Shown here: one piece after another, positions 1-9,130 of the stretch
How the letters are laid out: each line of letters starts with the position of its first letter
Numbering within the stretch: the stretch's first letter is position 1
NCBI GenBank assembly: GCA_902580265.1
Contig: CACHJY010000012.1
Span: 1 to 37,456 of the forward strand
Reading direction: 5' to 3'
Length of the DNA: 37,456 bases
From: an uncultured Alphaproteobacteria bacterium
GTDB lineage: Bacteria; Pseudomonadota; Alphaproteobacteria; Rhodobacterales; Rhodobacteraceae
The notes under the pieces: model-generated
Database searches by the model: none
Seen by the model: the letters and a program-made list of their open reading frames with translations, nothing else
Told to the model about the DNA's origin: nothing
Translations under genes and position numbers: made by a program

Positions 1-88
1 ATACTAATTTTGGGGTTAAAGACACAAAGGAGAATTATAAAACATAATAAGCTATATCTTTTCATTTAAAGATAATGAGAGAAGCACT

Positions 89-126
89 AAAAAAAAGCAA
101 TCAATACTGTGTTTGTTTAATGCTTT
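89..126 (-). terminator. Possible weak terminator after leuA
   Basis: Reading on the minus strand just past the leuA stop, AAAGCA (121-126) can pair with TGCTTT (94-99), and the second arm runs into a run of eight T (89-96). The loop is long (about 21 nt) and the stem short and AT-rich, so this is a weak candidate. The remaining bases 1-88 show nothing I can assign. Confidence 0.25.
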
Positions 127-135
127 GCCCAGAAA

Positions 136-1806
136 TTATATTCTGTTTATAGCGCTTATTACGGCCTTGATTGGGGCCAGAGTAATGGAAGTATCTATGC
201 CTACACCAAACACACTTTTCCCATTTTCATCTGGGACCTTAATTTCTATGTAAGCTGCTGCTTCAGCAGTGGACCCAGAGCTTCTTGTGTTTTGGCCAAA
301 ATCATTAAGCATAAAAGTTAGCTTGAAAGTATCTCTCATCGCATTTACGAAAGCGCTTATTGGTCCGTTACCTGTTGAAGAAATTTTTATTTTTTCCCCA
401 TTATGTTCTATGGTCGCCTCAATAAACTCAGTATTATCTGCTTTTGATATTTTCTTACTTTTAAATTTGAGAAGAGAAAAATTTCCTTTTTTCAAAAATT
501 CTTGCTCAAATATACTCCAAATCATACCTGAAGTTATTTCTTTTCCTGACTTGTCAGCTATGTTCTGAACTGCTTGGCTAAACTGAATTTGAGCTCCCCT
601 TGGTATATTAATGTTGTGTTCTTGTTCCAACAACCAAGCAGAACCAGCCTTTCCTGACTGCGAATTCACCCTAATTATTGCCTCATAAGTTCTACCAATA
701 TCGTCGGGATCAATTGGTAAATATGGAACCTCCCAATGGGGGTCATTAGACTTTGAAATTGCTTCCATCCCTTTTCTAATAGCATCCTGATGACTACCCG
801 AGAATGCAGTATGGACCAAGAGCCCTGCATAGGGATGACGCTGGTGTACAGGTAGTTGGTTGCAAAACTCTGCAGTCTCAATAAGTTTATTGATATCAGA
901 AAAATCTAGTTCTGGATCAACACCTTGGGTAAACATGTTTAGTCCTAAGGTTACTATATCGACGTTTCCTGTTCGCTCCCCATTTCCAAACAGTGTTCCT
1001 TCAACTCTATCGGCTCCCGCCATTAAACCAAGCTCAGTTGCAGCAACTCCCGTTCCTCTATCGTTATGGGGATGCAACGATAATATAACCCTGTCTCTAT
1101 CTGTGAAATTATTGCTCATCCATTCAATCTGGTCCGCATAAATATTAGGGGTAGACATCTCTACCGTTGCTGGTAAATTAATTATTATTTTGTTTTGTTT
1201 TGATGCCTTCCAGCAATCTAATACAGTTTCACAAACATCGAGTGCGTAATCTAGTTCAGTTCCCGTGAAACTTTCTGGAGAATATTGAAGGGTCAGAGCA
1301 GTATCCGGCAAATGCTTTAATCTCTCAAACACCATTGCTGCACCATCTTCTGCAATTTTCTTAACTCCCTCTTTATCTTGTTTAAAAACAACCTTACGCT
1401 GCAAAGTCGATACTGAGTTATAAAGATGTAAAATTGCCGACTTACAACCCTTTAAAGCTTCAAAGGTCTTATCAATTAGGTGTTCTCTAGCTTGTGTAAG
1501 CACCTGTACTGTTACATCATCTGGTATAAGTTTATTATCTACCAGGTGTCGACAAAATTGAAAGTCAGTGTCAGAAGCAGATGGGAACCCGATCTCAATC
1601 TCCTTAAAGCCCATAGAGACTAACGTTTTGAACATCCTAAGCTTGCGGGATGTATCCATTGGTTCTACCAAGGCTTGGTTTCCATCTCTCAGGTCAACAC
1701 TACACCAAATTGGAGGTTTTTTAATAGCTTTACTCGGCCAAGTTCTTTTATCCAAAGATACTGGGTCTGATGGCTTATATTTTGTATACTTATCCTTAAC
1801 GTTCAT
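136..1806 (-). CDS. leuA: 2-isopropylmalate synthase, long (type 2) form
   Basis: Condenses acetyl-CoA with 2-oxoisovalerate, the first committed step of leucine synthesis, in the cytoplasm. The 556-residue length fits the longer LeuA2 group. The N-terminal HMGL-like TIM barrel carries WCSVDLRDGNQAL (R40, D41: catalytic Arg and metal Asp), the HPHNDRGTG metal-binding HxH and GNGERTGN. Residues from about 430 to the end form the LeuA allosteric/dimer domain (GNGPISAFVNAM near its start), so leucine feedback is likely. The ATG start gives a normal N-terminus. It lies 80 nt after the MFS gene on the same strand, and I see no leader peptide or riboswitch in that gap. It is probably a separate unit from the cytosine genes upstream. 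The family assignment is very secure. Confidence 0.96.
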   Translation of the reverse strand: MNVKDKYTKYKPSDPVSLDKRTWPSKAIKKPPIWCSVDLRDGNQALVEPMDTSRKLRMFKTLVSMGFKEIEIGFPSASDTDFQFCRHLVDNKLIPDDVTVQVLTQAREHLIDKTFEALKGCKSAILHLYNSVSTLQRKVVFKQDKEGVKKIAEDGAAMVFERLKHLPDTALTLQYSPESFTGTELDYALDVCETVLDCWKASKQNKIIINLPATVEMSTPNIYADQIEWMSNNFTDRDRVILSLHPHNDRGTGVAATELGLMAGADRVEGTLFGNGERTGNVDIVTLGLNMFTQGVDPELDFSDINKLIETAEFCNQLPVHQRHPYAGLLVHTAFSGSHQDAIRKGMEAISKSNDPHWEVPYLPIDPDDIGRTYEAIIRVNSQSGKAGSAWLLEQEHNINIPRGAQIQFSQAVQNIADKSGKEITSGMIWSIFEQEFLKKGNFSLLKFKSKKISKADNTEFIEATIEHNGEKIKISSTGNGPISAFVNAMRDTFKLTFMLNDFGQNTRSSGSTAEAAAYIEIKVPDENGKSVFGVGIDTSITLAPIKAVISAINRI

Positions 1807-1886
1807 TTCTTAAATTTACAGCAAAAAAGAATGCAATACAGCATTTTTCAACTAATTACATAATAAAAAATTAAGTTCTTCTAATT

Positions 1887-3107
1887 TTACTTTTCAAAAA
1901 ATTTGGATACTGGGAACCGTGCTAAGGCTATAATTATAAAAAACAAACTTACTAGTAATCCTTCGATTGCCATAATATTAGAAATCTCTTCAGTTGTGAA
2001 GAAATCTGACATTAAATAAATGTTTAACGAACCGAGTGCGCCACAGCCAATAGCTATTGTAAGCAAACTGAAAGTTGAGGAACGAAGCTCTGGAGTGGAA
2101 TTAATATAGATTATGGTACTTTGTAATGCTGAATAACAAGCAGTGGCCATTCCAAAAATTAATATAGAGAAAAGATACATCAAAATCGTGTTGCTTGACG
2201 CAGATAGAGATATAGATAGCAAAATAATTGCAAGGAAGGATATAAAGCTAATCAATTTTCTATTGATCGTAATAACTGTTATAGCCGTTCCTCCTAATAG
2301 AGCTCCAATTCCTTCCAAGGATGTGAACACCCCGATATATAATTCGTTTGGATCAAATTTTTCAATAAGCAATAGACTTATTAATGCAATGAATGGGAGG
2401 GCAAAAATATTGAAAACAAAAGTTAGAGATATTATAGATAACAAATTAACATTATCACTTGTCTGTCCAATAACTTTTAGAAGTGACTGAGTATAGCTAT
2501 TTGTATTAGTTGTTAAAGCGTCTCCTTTTTGGGTAGAGACTAAAAAAACCGATATGGTATAGAGAAGAAATAGAAAAAAAACACCTGCATTCAGATCAAA
2601 ATAAGTCAAAATAATACCACCAAATAAAGGTCCCAATATTCTTGTCGCATGACTAGATAAAACATCTAAAGAAACTCCGGCTGAAATTAAATCTTCCGGA
2701 AGGGTATCAGCAAGCATAGGTCTTCGAAATGAAAAATCAACGCTCCATAGCGAGCCACTCACTGCCGAAAGTAGTGCCAATAAAAAAACATTTATGTTTG
2801 AGCCCGTTAGGGAGTAAACAAAAACAAGCAAAGAGCATAAAGAACAGATTAAACTTGCACCCAGCACAACTTTTTTTCTTACTACAAATGCGCCAGCAAA
2901 GCTAAAAGTCACCCCAGTTACTGCAACTCCAAGCAACCTCAGCATTATCAAAAGTGCCGCTAAAGAAGCATTCCCAGTAAGCTTCCATGCAATTACTGAA
3001 AACAAAAAGACTTCGAACCATCGGGCTACGCTCGTTAGGAAACCTGCAAGAAACAAAATGGTAAATGCCTTGGTTTTCCAAATCTCAAATAAAACATGGA
3101 TATTCAT
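1887..3107 (-). CDS. MFS transporter, substrate unknown
   Basis: A 406-residue, very hydrophobic protein with about twelve predicted membrane segments in two halves, separated by a polar stretch near residues 195-215 (typical central loop of the major facilitator superfamily). A loop near residues 125-140 contains SFRRPMLADTLPED, similar to the region of MFS drug or efflux carriers where a segment reads RRPMLADxLP. It begins 15 nt after the codA stop on the same strand and is therefore likely co-transcribed with the BMP-type importer and cytosine deaminase. Import of a related base, or export of uracil or ammonia-linked products, would fit the context, but no residue identifies the substrate. 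Confidence 0.8.
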   Translation of the reverse strand: MNIHVLFEIWKTKAFTILFLAGFLTSVARWFEVFLFSVIAWKLTGNASLAALLIMLRLLGVAVTGVTFSFAGAFVVRKKVVLGASLICSLCSLLVFVYSLTGSNINVFLLALLSAVSGSLWSVDFSFRRPMLADTLPEDLISAGVSLDVLSSHATRILGPLFGGIILTYFDLNAGVFFLFLLYTISVFLVSTQKGDALTTNTNSYTQSLLKVIGQTSDNVNLLSIISLTFVFNIFALPFIALISLLLIEKFDPNELYIGVFTSLEGIGALLGGTAITVITINRKLISFISFLAIILLSISLSASSNTILMYLFSILIFGMATACYSALQSTIIYINSTPELRSSTFSLLTIAIGCGALGSLNIYLMSDFFTTEEISNIMAIEGLLVSLFFIIIALARFPVSKFFEK

Positions 3108-3122
3108 TGAACAAAAAGGAGA

Positions 3123-4397
3123 TTAGCCTTTAAAAAGCAAATCTTCACTCTCCGTGTTTGAGCCTAAATTGAGTTCATAGCTTACTGGAATCGTCGAGCT
3201 TATAACTTTACCTCGTCTTACAACAAATAGCCTTGCGGGCTTCAGTCTTATCGCTTCTATAGGGTCTTTGCACTGCAAAACTACTAAGTCTCCGTTTGAT
3301 CCATTATTTATACCATAATTGTCTAAATGAAGTATGGAGGCCGCATTAGCTGTCACTGCATTAAAGCATGATATCATTTCATCAATTCCTGTCATATGAC
3401 AGCAATGTAGGGCCATGTGTGCAACTTCTAGCATATCATGGGAGCCGAGTGGATACCATGGATCCATAACGCAATCATGTCCAAATGCAACCTTGAGACC
3501 TGCATTGAGTTGTTCGGGAATTCTAGTTAAACCTCTTCTTTTAGGGTAATTATCTTGTCTTCCTTGTATCGTAATATTAATTAATGGATTGGCTATAATA
3601 TTTAGATCAGCTTCAACGAGTAGCGAGATAAGTTTTGTGAAATAGTAATTGTCTAATGAATGCATAGAGGTGAGGTGAGAACCCGCCACCCGCCCCTTTA
3701 GGCCAAGTCTGGTAGTTTCCAATGCAAGTTTTTCAACATGCCTCGACGTCGGGTCATCTGTTTCATCGCAATGGAGATCTGTAAGAAGGCCACGTTTTTC
3801 AGCAATTTCACACAGTATACGAATGGACTCATGTCCCTCCTCCATAGTTCTCTCAAAGTGAGGAATTCCACCAACGACATCAACGCCCATATCCAGTGCT
3901 GCTTTCAAGTTATCCAAACAATTGGCTCTGAGTAATCCATCTTGTGGAAAAGCAACTAATTGTATATCAATAAAATCTTTCATTTTTTCTCTAACATCGA
4001 GTAGTGCTTCAACTCCAACTAGGTTTTGGCCAGAGACATCGACATGACTTCGAATTGCTAAGGTTCCCCTAGCTATTGCCCACTTACAAAATTTTAGGGC
4101 TCGCTCCTTTATAGCATCAGCAGTGAGATTTGGCTTCAATTCTCCCCATAGTTTTATCCCTTCAAGTAAGGTACCACTGTTATTCACACGAGGGAGACCA
4201 TAACTTAGTGTTGCATCCATATGAAAATGGCTGTCAACAAATGGGGGAGTAACAAAGTGAAAATCAGCGTCTATGATGGGAATGTTATCTAAGGTAATTT
4301 TTGATGCTATGTCTTTAATAACGCCTCCCTGAATTAATATGTCTTGAGGATGTTTTTTTTGTAATAATAAGCAGTTTTTTACTAATAAATCAGTCAT
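3123..4397 (-). CDS. codA: Cytosine deaminase (CodA family, amidohydrolase)
   Basis: Hydrolyses cytosine, or a related aminopyrimidine or aminopurine, to uracil and ammonia using one divalent metal. The 424 residues align along their whole length with E. coli CodA. Metal and catalytic residues are present: HFHMD (H57, H59), FPQDG (Q152, equivalent to Q156), HCDETDD (H209, E212), SHLTSMH (H241) and FGHDC (D308, equivalent to D313). The residue after the catalytic Asp is C309 where E. coli has D314, a position known to influence substrate choice, so the preferred base may differ. The start is 18 nt after the permease stop. Cluster context with a nucleoside/nucleobase importer supports a salvage or nitrogen-acquisition role. 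Confidence 0.92.
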   Translation of the reverse strand: MTDLLVKNCLLLQKKHPQDILIQGGVIKDIASKITLDNIPIIDADFHFVTPPFVDSHFHMDATLSYGLPRVNNSGTLLEGIKLWGELKPNLTADAIKERALKFCKWAIARGTLAIRSHVDVSGQNLVGVEALLDVREKMKDFIDIQLVAFPQDGLLRANCLDNLKAALDMGVDVVGGIPHFERTMEEGHESIRILCEIAEKRGLLTDLHCDETDDPTSRHVEKLALETTRLGLKGRVAGSHLTSMHSLDNYYFTKLISLLVEADLNIIANPLINITIQGRQDNYPKRRGLTRIPEQLNAGLKVAFGHDCVMDPWYPLGSHDMLEVAHMALHCCHMTGIDEMISCFNAVTANAASILHLDNYGINNGSNGDLVVLQCKDPIEAIRLKPARLFVVRRGKVISSTIPVSYELNLGSNTESEDLLFKG

Positions 4398-4415
4398 GCA
4401 ATTTCTCTCTTTTTT

Positions 4416-5363
4416 TTAATGTCTTTCACCACGTCGGAATGGAATCAATAGTGCCTTTGGATATCTTGTTCTTTTGGCCGCAATTACCATTGCAACAATA
4501 CTTAACAAAAAAGGAAGCATGAGAAAAAATTGATAAGGAATAACAGCTCCAGCCAATTGTTGAGCTCTCACTTGATATGCATCCAGCCCTGCAAAAAGAA
4601 GTGCTCCTAGTAGGGCCCGTTCAGGTTTCCAAGATGCAAATATTACTAAAGCAATGGCAATCCATCCTCTTCCATTTATCATTCCAAAATAAAATGCATC
4701 AAATGCAGACAATGTTAAGTATGCCCCCCCAACTGCCATCAGAGCACTTCCTAATACTACGGCAATAGTCCTTACTAAAAAGACATCAATTCCCTGCGCT
4801 TCAAGTGCCATGGGATTTTCGCCAGCCATTTTTATTGAAAGGCCTAGCGGTGTGGAGTTCATTAACCAAAATGCAAATACTACAACTAAAATCGCTAAAT
4901 AAGTAAAGGGCGTGTGCTGGAAAAATGCTGGGCCTAAAAATGGTAGATCTGATAAAAAAGGGATATCAATGGATTGGAATGGTTTGATTTTCGGGGGTGT
5001 TGTTGATGCTGGTAAAATGAGCTTAAAGCAAAAAAATCCCAGTGAGGATGCCAACATTGTTATTCCAATACCAGTAACATGCTGGGATGCCCCCAAATAC
5101 ACGGTAAAAATTGCGTGTAGAAGGCCAAAAATACCACCGATAATGAGAGCGGCCAATATTCCAGTATATAGGTCCGCTCCAAGATAAACGGTCATCCATC
5201 CAACCATCGCACCAATTGACATTATTCCCTCTATGCCAAGATTCAAAACGCCGGCACGTTCACACAATACTTCTCCAATTGTGGCAAGAATTAAAGGACA
5301 AGCTATTCTTATGGTTGCCGCCCAAAACCCGGCAGTAAAAATAATTTCTATAAATTCAATCAT
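4416..5363 (-). CDS. ABC permease of BMP-type nucleoside importer (second permease, NupQ-like)
   Basis: Inner-membrane subunit of the importer encoded by the adjacent genes; family BPD_transp_2 (LivH/RbsC-like). Hydrophobic throughout, about 315 residues, with the GVLNLGIEGIMSIGAM motif near the N-terminus that is typical of the YufQ/NupQ group. I place the start at the ATG ending at 5363 (MIEFIEIIF). It overlaps the end of the upstream permease gene by 8 nt (ATGATTGA), which suggests translational coupling. A longer reading frame reaches back to 5408 but adds a polar, cysteine-rich piece without family support. The stop is followed after 18 nt by codA. Confidence 0.9.
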   Translation of the reverse strand: MIEFIEIIFTAGFWAATIRIACPLILATIGEVLCERAGVLNLGIEGIMSIGAMVGWMTVYLGADLYTGILAALIIGGIFGLLHAIFTVYLGASQHVTGIGITMLASSLGFFCFKLILPASTTPPKIKPFQSIDIPFLSDLPFLGPAFFQHTPFTYLAILVVVFAFWLMNSTPLGLSIKMAGENPMALEAQGIDVFLVRTIAVVLGSALMAVGGAYLTLSAFDAFYFGMINGRGWIAIALVIFASWKPERALLGALLFAGLDAYQVRAQQLAGAVIPYQFFLMLPFLLSIVAMVIAAKRTRYPKALLIPFRRGERH

Positions 5364-6432
5364 CTTTTTTAGCTCCGAAAAACAATATTTTGTAGTGCAC
5401 GAATACAAGGCTTAAAAGTATGCACAGTACAGTTAACGCAACTATTACATCTGCCAAATATGTAGGTACATTCATTGCTCTACTCATCGCATCCGCGCCA
5501 ACATAAATCGATGCTAAAAAGACCCCTGAAAAAATCACTCCGATAGGATTGAGATTTGCAAGCATTGCGACAGCTATTCCTGCATAGCCAAATCCTGGTG
5601 ATAGATCCAAAGTAAGGTAACCTTTCAAGCCAGCGGTTTCAGTTACTCCTGCCATTCCAGCCATCCCACCGCTTAGAATTGCTACGATTAATACAGTTTT
5701 GAAAATAGGCACACCTGCATGTGAAGCAGCTGCGGCATTTAATCCAACTGATTTAATTCGATATCCGATTACAGTTTTACTTAAAATAAACCAAACAGAA
5801 AAAGCTAAAAAGATAGAAATAATAAAACCAAGATGAAGTCTAGTTTTAGAAAGAACTTGCGGTAAAACACCTTCGTCAATTACTGATTTTCCTTGAGGCC
5901 AACCCAATGACATCGGATCCTTCCAAGGGCCTTCTAATAAATAGCTTACAAGCAAAACTACTACAAAGTTTAACAGTAGGGTAGTGACCACCTCGTCCAC
6001 TTTATAATAGAGTTTCAAAAGTACCAGAGGTAAAAGTAGTAATCCTCCAGCAAGTGCCCCAATAATAAATAAAAAGGGGATCATAAGGGTACTCGGTAAG
6101 ACAACTAATCCAGTGCCGAAAAAAGTTGTTGCCAATGCTCCAAAATATAATTGGCCTTCCGCTCCAATATTCCAAAATTTAGCTCTAAATGCAATCGAGG
6201 CCGCGAGGCCTGTCAAAATTATTGGAGTTGCTCGAGCAAGTGTTTCCGCGAATGAATTTCTTGATCCAAAGGCCCCAATAATTAACTGATAATAAGACTC
6301 AAATGGATTTGCTCCTGCGAGAATAATTAAGATACCAGCTAATATTATTGCGACTAATATCGCTATAAAAGGAGATAATATTATTAGCCAATAGGGGCTT
6401 TTAGCTCTTTCTTCTAGTCTAAATTTTAGCAT
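5356..6432 (-). CDS. ABC permease of BMP-type nucleoside importer (first permease, NupP-like)
   Basis: A 358-residue inner-membrane protein with a short cytoplasmic N-terminus and about nine hydrophobic segments. The GAFGSRNSFAETLARATPIILTG stretch (residues about 52-74) and the GAEGQLYFGA motif (residues about 91-100) are signatures of the permease that precedes NupQ-type subunits. The ATG shares one base with the stop of the ATPase gene (TAATG), and its own stop overlaps the next permease, so the three transporter genes form a tightly coupled block. The partner ATPase and binding protein point to nucleosides or free bases as the cargo. Confidence 0.9.
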   Translation of the reverse strand: MLKFRLEERAKSPYWLIILSPFIAILVAIILAGILIILAGANPFESYYQLIIGAFGSRNSFAETLARATPIILTGLAASIAFRAKFWNIGAEGQLYFGALATTFFGTGLVVLPSTLMIPFLFIIGALAGGLLLLPLVLLKLYYKVDEVVTTLLLNFVVVLLVSYLLEGPWKDPMSLGWPQGKSVIDEGVLPQVLSKTRLHLGFIISIFLAFSVWFILSKTVIGYRIKSVGLNAAAASHAGVPIFKTVLIVAILSGGMAGMAGVTETAGLKGYLTLDLSPGFGYAGIAVAMLANLNPIGVIFSGVFLASIYVGADAMSRAMNVPTYLADVIVALTVLCILLSLVFVHYKILFFGAKKDD

Positions 6433-7937
6433 TAGAAACCGTCACCTGCCATTTGAAGTCCGATAGAAAGTTTATTTGTAGTACTAGTTTTTATCGAATT
6501 AGATATCATGCCTTTATACATTACCGCAATATCATCGGAAATAGAGAGTAACTCATCTAGGTCCTCTGATATTAGTACGATAGCTGACCCATTCTGTTGG
6601 GCTTCAAGAAGTAATTTCTGAATAGATGCTATCGCGCCTTCATCTAGCCCACGGGTTGGCTGACAAGCGATTACTATTTTGGGTTTTCTCATAAGCCAAC
6701 GCCCTAGAAGAAGCTTTTGTAGATTTCCACCGGAAAGCAATCTGCTTCGCTGTCTAATTGACTGCATTCGCACGTCATATGTTGCACATAGCTCTTTACT
6801 TCTATCAAAAGATGTCCTTTTATTTATAATTCCAATACGATTTCTAAAATATGGGTCATCCATTTCAGTCATTATGGCATTTTCCCATATTTCCATATCT
6901 CCTACTATTCCATCACTATTGCGATCTTCAGGTATGTAGGCAACTCCCAAATCCATAAATGATTTCGGTGATGTATAAACACTTCCGGAACCTTTAAAGG
7001 CTATCTTTCCCTGAGTTGGCTTTAAATGTCCTGAAAGTATTTTTGCTAAAGTGGTTTGACCGTTTCCAGCAACACCAGCAATACCAAGTATTTGACCACC
7101 ATATAAATTTAGATTGACCGCGCTTAAGTTTGGGGCATCTATTTTGTTGTACGAAACATCTAGTAAGCTTAGGACCTCTGATTTCCTAGGTATTTTTGTT
7201 TTCTGAGGGTAATCTATTTTTTTTCCAACTATCATTTCAGCAATTTTTTCTCTGTCTGCAGAATTGGTATCTGTTTCACCAACAGAGGCGCCGTTTCTCA
7301 ATACTATTATCCTATCGCTGACCGCAAGTATTTCATTGAGTTTATGTGAAATTAAAATTACCGATAAACCGGCTTTAACCATATTTCGAATAGTTGAGAA
7401 TAAAGCATCTGTTTCTTGAGGGGTTAGGGCTGCAGTAGGCTCATCTAAAATTAGTAGCTTGCAGTCTAAAAAAAGAGTTTTTAAAATCTCTATTCTCTGT
7501 TTTTCACTGACCGATAAGTTCACAACTAGCTCATCGGGATCAATTGGCAAACCGAACTTTTTCGACAACTCTAAGATCTTTATTCTAGCTTGCCTCTTAG
7601 GTAACGATAGAGAGAAAATCGATTGTCTACCTATAATAATATTTTCTAAAACGGTCAAATTTTCAGCTAGAGTGAAGTGCTGATGAACCATTCCAATTCC
7701 AAGTTTTATTGCATTATTGGTATTTCCAAATTCTATTGCATTTCCTTCAAAATGTACGTTTCCAGCATCCGGTGTATAGTGACCGAAGAGGATATTCATT
7801 AAGGTAGTTTTACCTGCGCCATTTTCTCCTAGAATTGCCAACACTTCGCTCTTTTTTACTTCAAAGCTAATTGCATTATTGGCATAAAAATCGCCAAACT
7901 TCTTTGTGATTTTTTCTACTTTTAGGAGTGTGGTCAT
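6432..7937 (-). CDS. ABC importer ATPase with two nucleotide-binding domains (NupO-like)
   Basis: Energises the adjacent permeases. The 501 residues contain two ABC domains, as in the sugar/nucleoside branch (RbsA, NupO). Domain 1 has Walker A GENGAGKTT near residue 38, the signature NLSVSEKQRIEILK and Walker B LLILDEPTAALTP. Domain 2 has the degenerate Walker A GVAGNGQTTL, signature LLSGGNLQKLLLGR and an altered Walker B (IVIACQPTRGLDEGA). A weak second site of this kind is normal for the family and is not evidence of decay. The gene follows the binding-protein gene after 46 nt containing a hairpin. Confidence 0.93.
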   Translation of the reverse strand: MTTLLKVEKITKKFGDFYANNAISFEVKKSEVLAILGENGAGKTTLMNILFGHYTPDAGNVHFEGNAIEFGNTNNAIKLGIGMVHQHFTLAENLTVLENIIIGRQSIFSLSLPKRQARIKILELSKKFGLPIDPDELVVNLSVSEKQRIEILKTLFLDCKLLILDEPTAALTPQETDALFSTIRNMVKAGLSVILISHKLNEILAVSDRIIVLRNGASVGETDTNSADREKIAEMIVGKKIDYPQKTKIPRKSEVLSLLDVSYNKIDAPNLSAVNLNLYGGQILGIAGVAGNGQTTLAKILSGHLKPTQGKIAFKGSGSVYTSPKSFMDLGVAYIPEDRNSDGIVGDMEIWENAIMTEMDDPYFRNRIGIINKRTSFDRSKELCATYDVRMQSIRQRSRLLSGGNLQKLLLGRWLMRKPKIVIACQPTRGLDEGAIASIQKLLLEAQQNGSAIVLISEDLDELLSISDDIAVMYKGMISNSIKTSTTNKLSIGLQMAGDGF

Positions 7938-7946
7938 TGTAAAAAT

Positions 7947-7976
7947 ACCACTCCCACTCTATTGAATGGGAGTGGT
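7947..7976 (-). terminator. Intercistronic hairpin after the BMP binding-protein gene
   Basis: A perfect 10-bp inverted repeat (ACCACTCCCA / TGGGAGTGGT) with a 10-nt loop lies between the binding-protein stop and the ATPase start. On the minus-strand transcript it is followed by TATTTTTAC, a poor T-run. It probably acts as a partial terminator or 3'-end stabiliser, leaving more mRNA for the binding protein than for the membrane subunits. This is a common arrangement in ABC operons. Confidence 0.6.
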
Positions 7977-7983
7977 GGTTTAT

Positions 7984-8991
7984 TTAGAAGGTAGACTTTG
8001 GTTCGGCGTCATTTATTTCTACGGTAAACTTACCCTTTTTAATATTATCCGCAAGGGTAGCTACTTGTTCTTTTACTGCAGACGGTATCTTACTTTCAAA
8101 CTCGTAATATGGGGCTAGGGAAGCACCGCCTTTGGCCATCATAGTCCAATTATGATACTCTTCTGAGGAAAAATTTCCAGACTTCACCTTGGCTATAGCA
8201 TGATCTATGGCGCCTTCCATATGCCAAAGGGCTGAGGTGACAACCACGTCTGTACCATTTTCCTCTTTGTTCATATCATTTACATTACCAAACGCTAAAA
8301 TGCCTTTTTCTCTACAGGCATCAACTACACCTGCTCTTTCTGCGTAAAGAATATCGCAGCCAGCCTCAATCTGTGCAAACGCTGCCTCTTTGGCTTTTGG
8401 TGGGTCGTACCATGATCCAATAAAGGTCACTTTAAATTTAATGTCTGGCTTAACAGATTTTGCTCCATTCATAAAAGCATGAAATAGTCTGTTAACTTCA
8501 CCAATGGCATATCCACCAACCATACCTATCTTTTTAGCTTTTGTCATATGGCCCGCAACAATTCCCATTAAATAGCAAGGTTCATGTATGTAATTATCAA
8601 AAACAGAAAAATTATTTCCATGTGGCTTAAATGGATCACCCATTAGAAAAGCAATTTCTGGATAATCATCAGCGACTTTTCTGGCTTCTTTACTGATGCC
8701 AAAAGCTTCTCCGACAATCATGTTTACACCACTGTCACAATATTCGCGCATAACTCTCACATAGTCTGTATTAGCGGTGCTTTCTGAATATACATAGTCA
8801 ATCTCACCGCGCTTTGCTGCTGCATCTAACGCAAGGTGCAATCTAGCTACCCATTTCTGCTGTGTCGGCACTGTATATATACCGGCGACCTTAAGTTTAC
8901 CGCTTGCCATTACCGGCAAAGAGCTCATTGCAGTAACCAAAGCAGCACTTCCAATGGCGAACTCTCGCCTGTTTAAAATCAATTTAGGCAT
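7984..8991 (-). CDS. BMP-family (PnrA/Med-like) substrate-binding protein
   Basis: Periplasmic receptor of the importer, first gene of the unit. It has 335 residues. The N-terminus NRREFAIGSAAL followed by a hydrophobic stretch ending at PVMA resembles a Tat-type signal peptide (twin Arg at residues 8-9), with cleavage likely near residue 30. The mature part starts KLKVAGIYTVPTQQKWVARLH and contains features of the Bmp/PnrA fold, such as IVGEAFGISKEARKVADDYPEIAFL. No lipobox cysteine is visible. The ribosome-binding site AGGAGA lies just before the ATG. Relatives bind nucleosides or bases; the neighbouring cytosine deaminase makes cytosine or cytidine plausible ligands, but this is inferred. 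Confidence 0.9.
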   Translation of the reverse strand: MPKLILNRREFAIGSAALVTAMSSLPVMASGKLKVAGIYTVPTQQKWVARLHLALDAAAKRGEIDYVYSESTANTDYVRVMREYCDSGVNMIVGEAFGISKEARKVADDYPEIAFLMGDPFKPHGNNFSVFDNYIHEPCYLMGIVAGHMTKAKKIGMVGGYAIGEVNRLFHAFMNGAKSVKPDIKFKVTFIGSWYDPPKAKEAAFAQIEAGCDILYAERAGVVDACREKGILAFGNVNDMNKEENGTDVVVTSALWHMEGAIDHAIAKVKSGNFSSEEYHNWTMMAKGGASLAPYYEFESKIPSAVKEQVATLADNIKKGKFTVEINDAEPKSTF

Positions 8992-9035
8992 GATTCTCTC
9001 CTGAACTTGTTTTAATGTGACAAAATGTTACTACA

Positions 9036-9068
9036 GTTAGACCAGATTCTACTAATTAAATGTCTAAC
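9036..9068. promoter_or_regulatory. Inverted repeat upstream of the BMP importer operon
   Basis: GTTAGAC (9036-9042) and GTCTAAC (9062-9068) form a 7-bp inverted repeat separated by 19 nt, 45-77 nt upstream of the binding-protein start. It could be a two-half-site operator controlling the importer and codA. No matching regulator gene is visible in the window, so the function is conjecture. Confidence 0.3.
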
Positions 9069-9130
9069 CTTAACTCAAGATCAAGCTAATCGAATATGTT
9101 AACTGCGTGAACATCATTAAAGTTTAAAAG

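Noticed and set aside
1..88. Open frame of about 22 codons on the plus strand at the left edge
   Set aside because: It ends at a TAA near 67-69 but shows no recognisable residues, and a frame this short is expected by chance.
860..1141. Antisense open frames within leuA, and similar ones within codA, the amidohydrolase and the other enzymes
   Set aside because: They are shadows of clearly conserved genes, with no ribosome-binding sites or recognisable motifs.
5233..5408. Longer N-terminus for the second BMP-type permease, starting at 5408
   Set aside because: The extra residues are polar and Cys-rich and overlap the previous gene by 53 nt; the ATG at 5363 gives the family's usual N-terminus and an 8-nt overlap.
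6432..7937. Degenerate second nucleotide-binding domain as sign of a decaying gene
   Set aside because: A weak second domain is normal for double-domain nucleoside/sugar ATPases.
9036..9068. Purine-type riboswitch upstream of the BMP importer
   Set aside because: The leader is short and shows no conserved aptamer core; only a spaced inverted repeat is visible.
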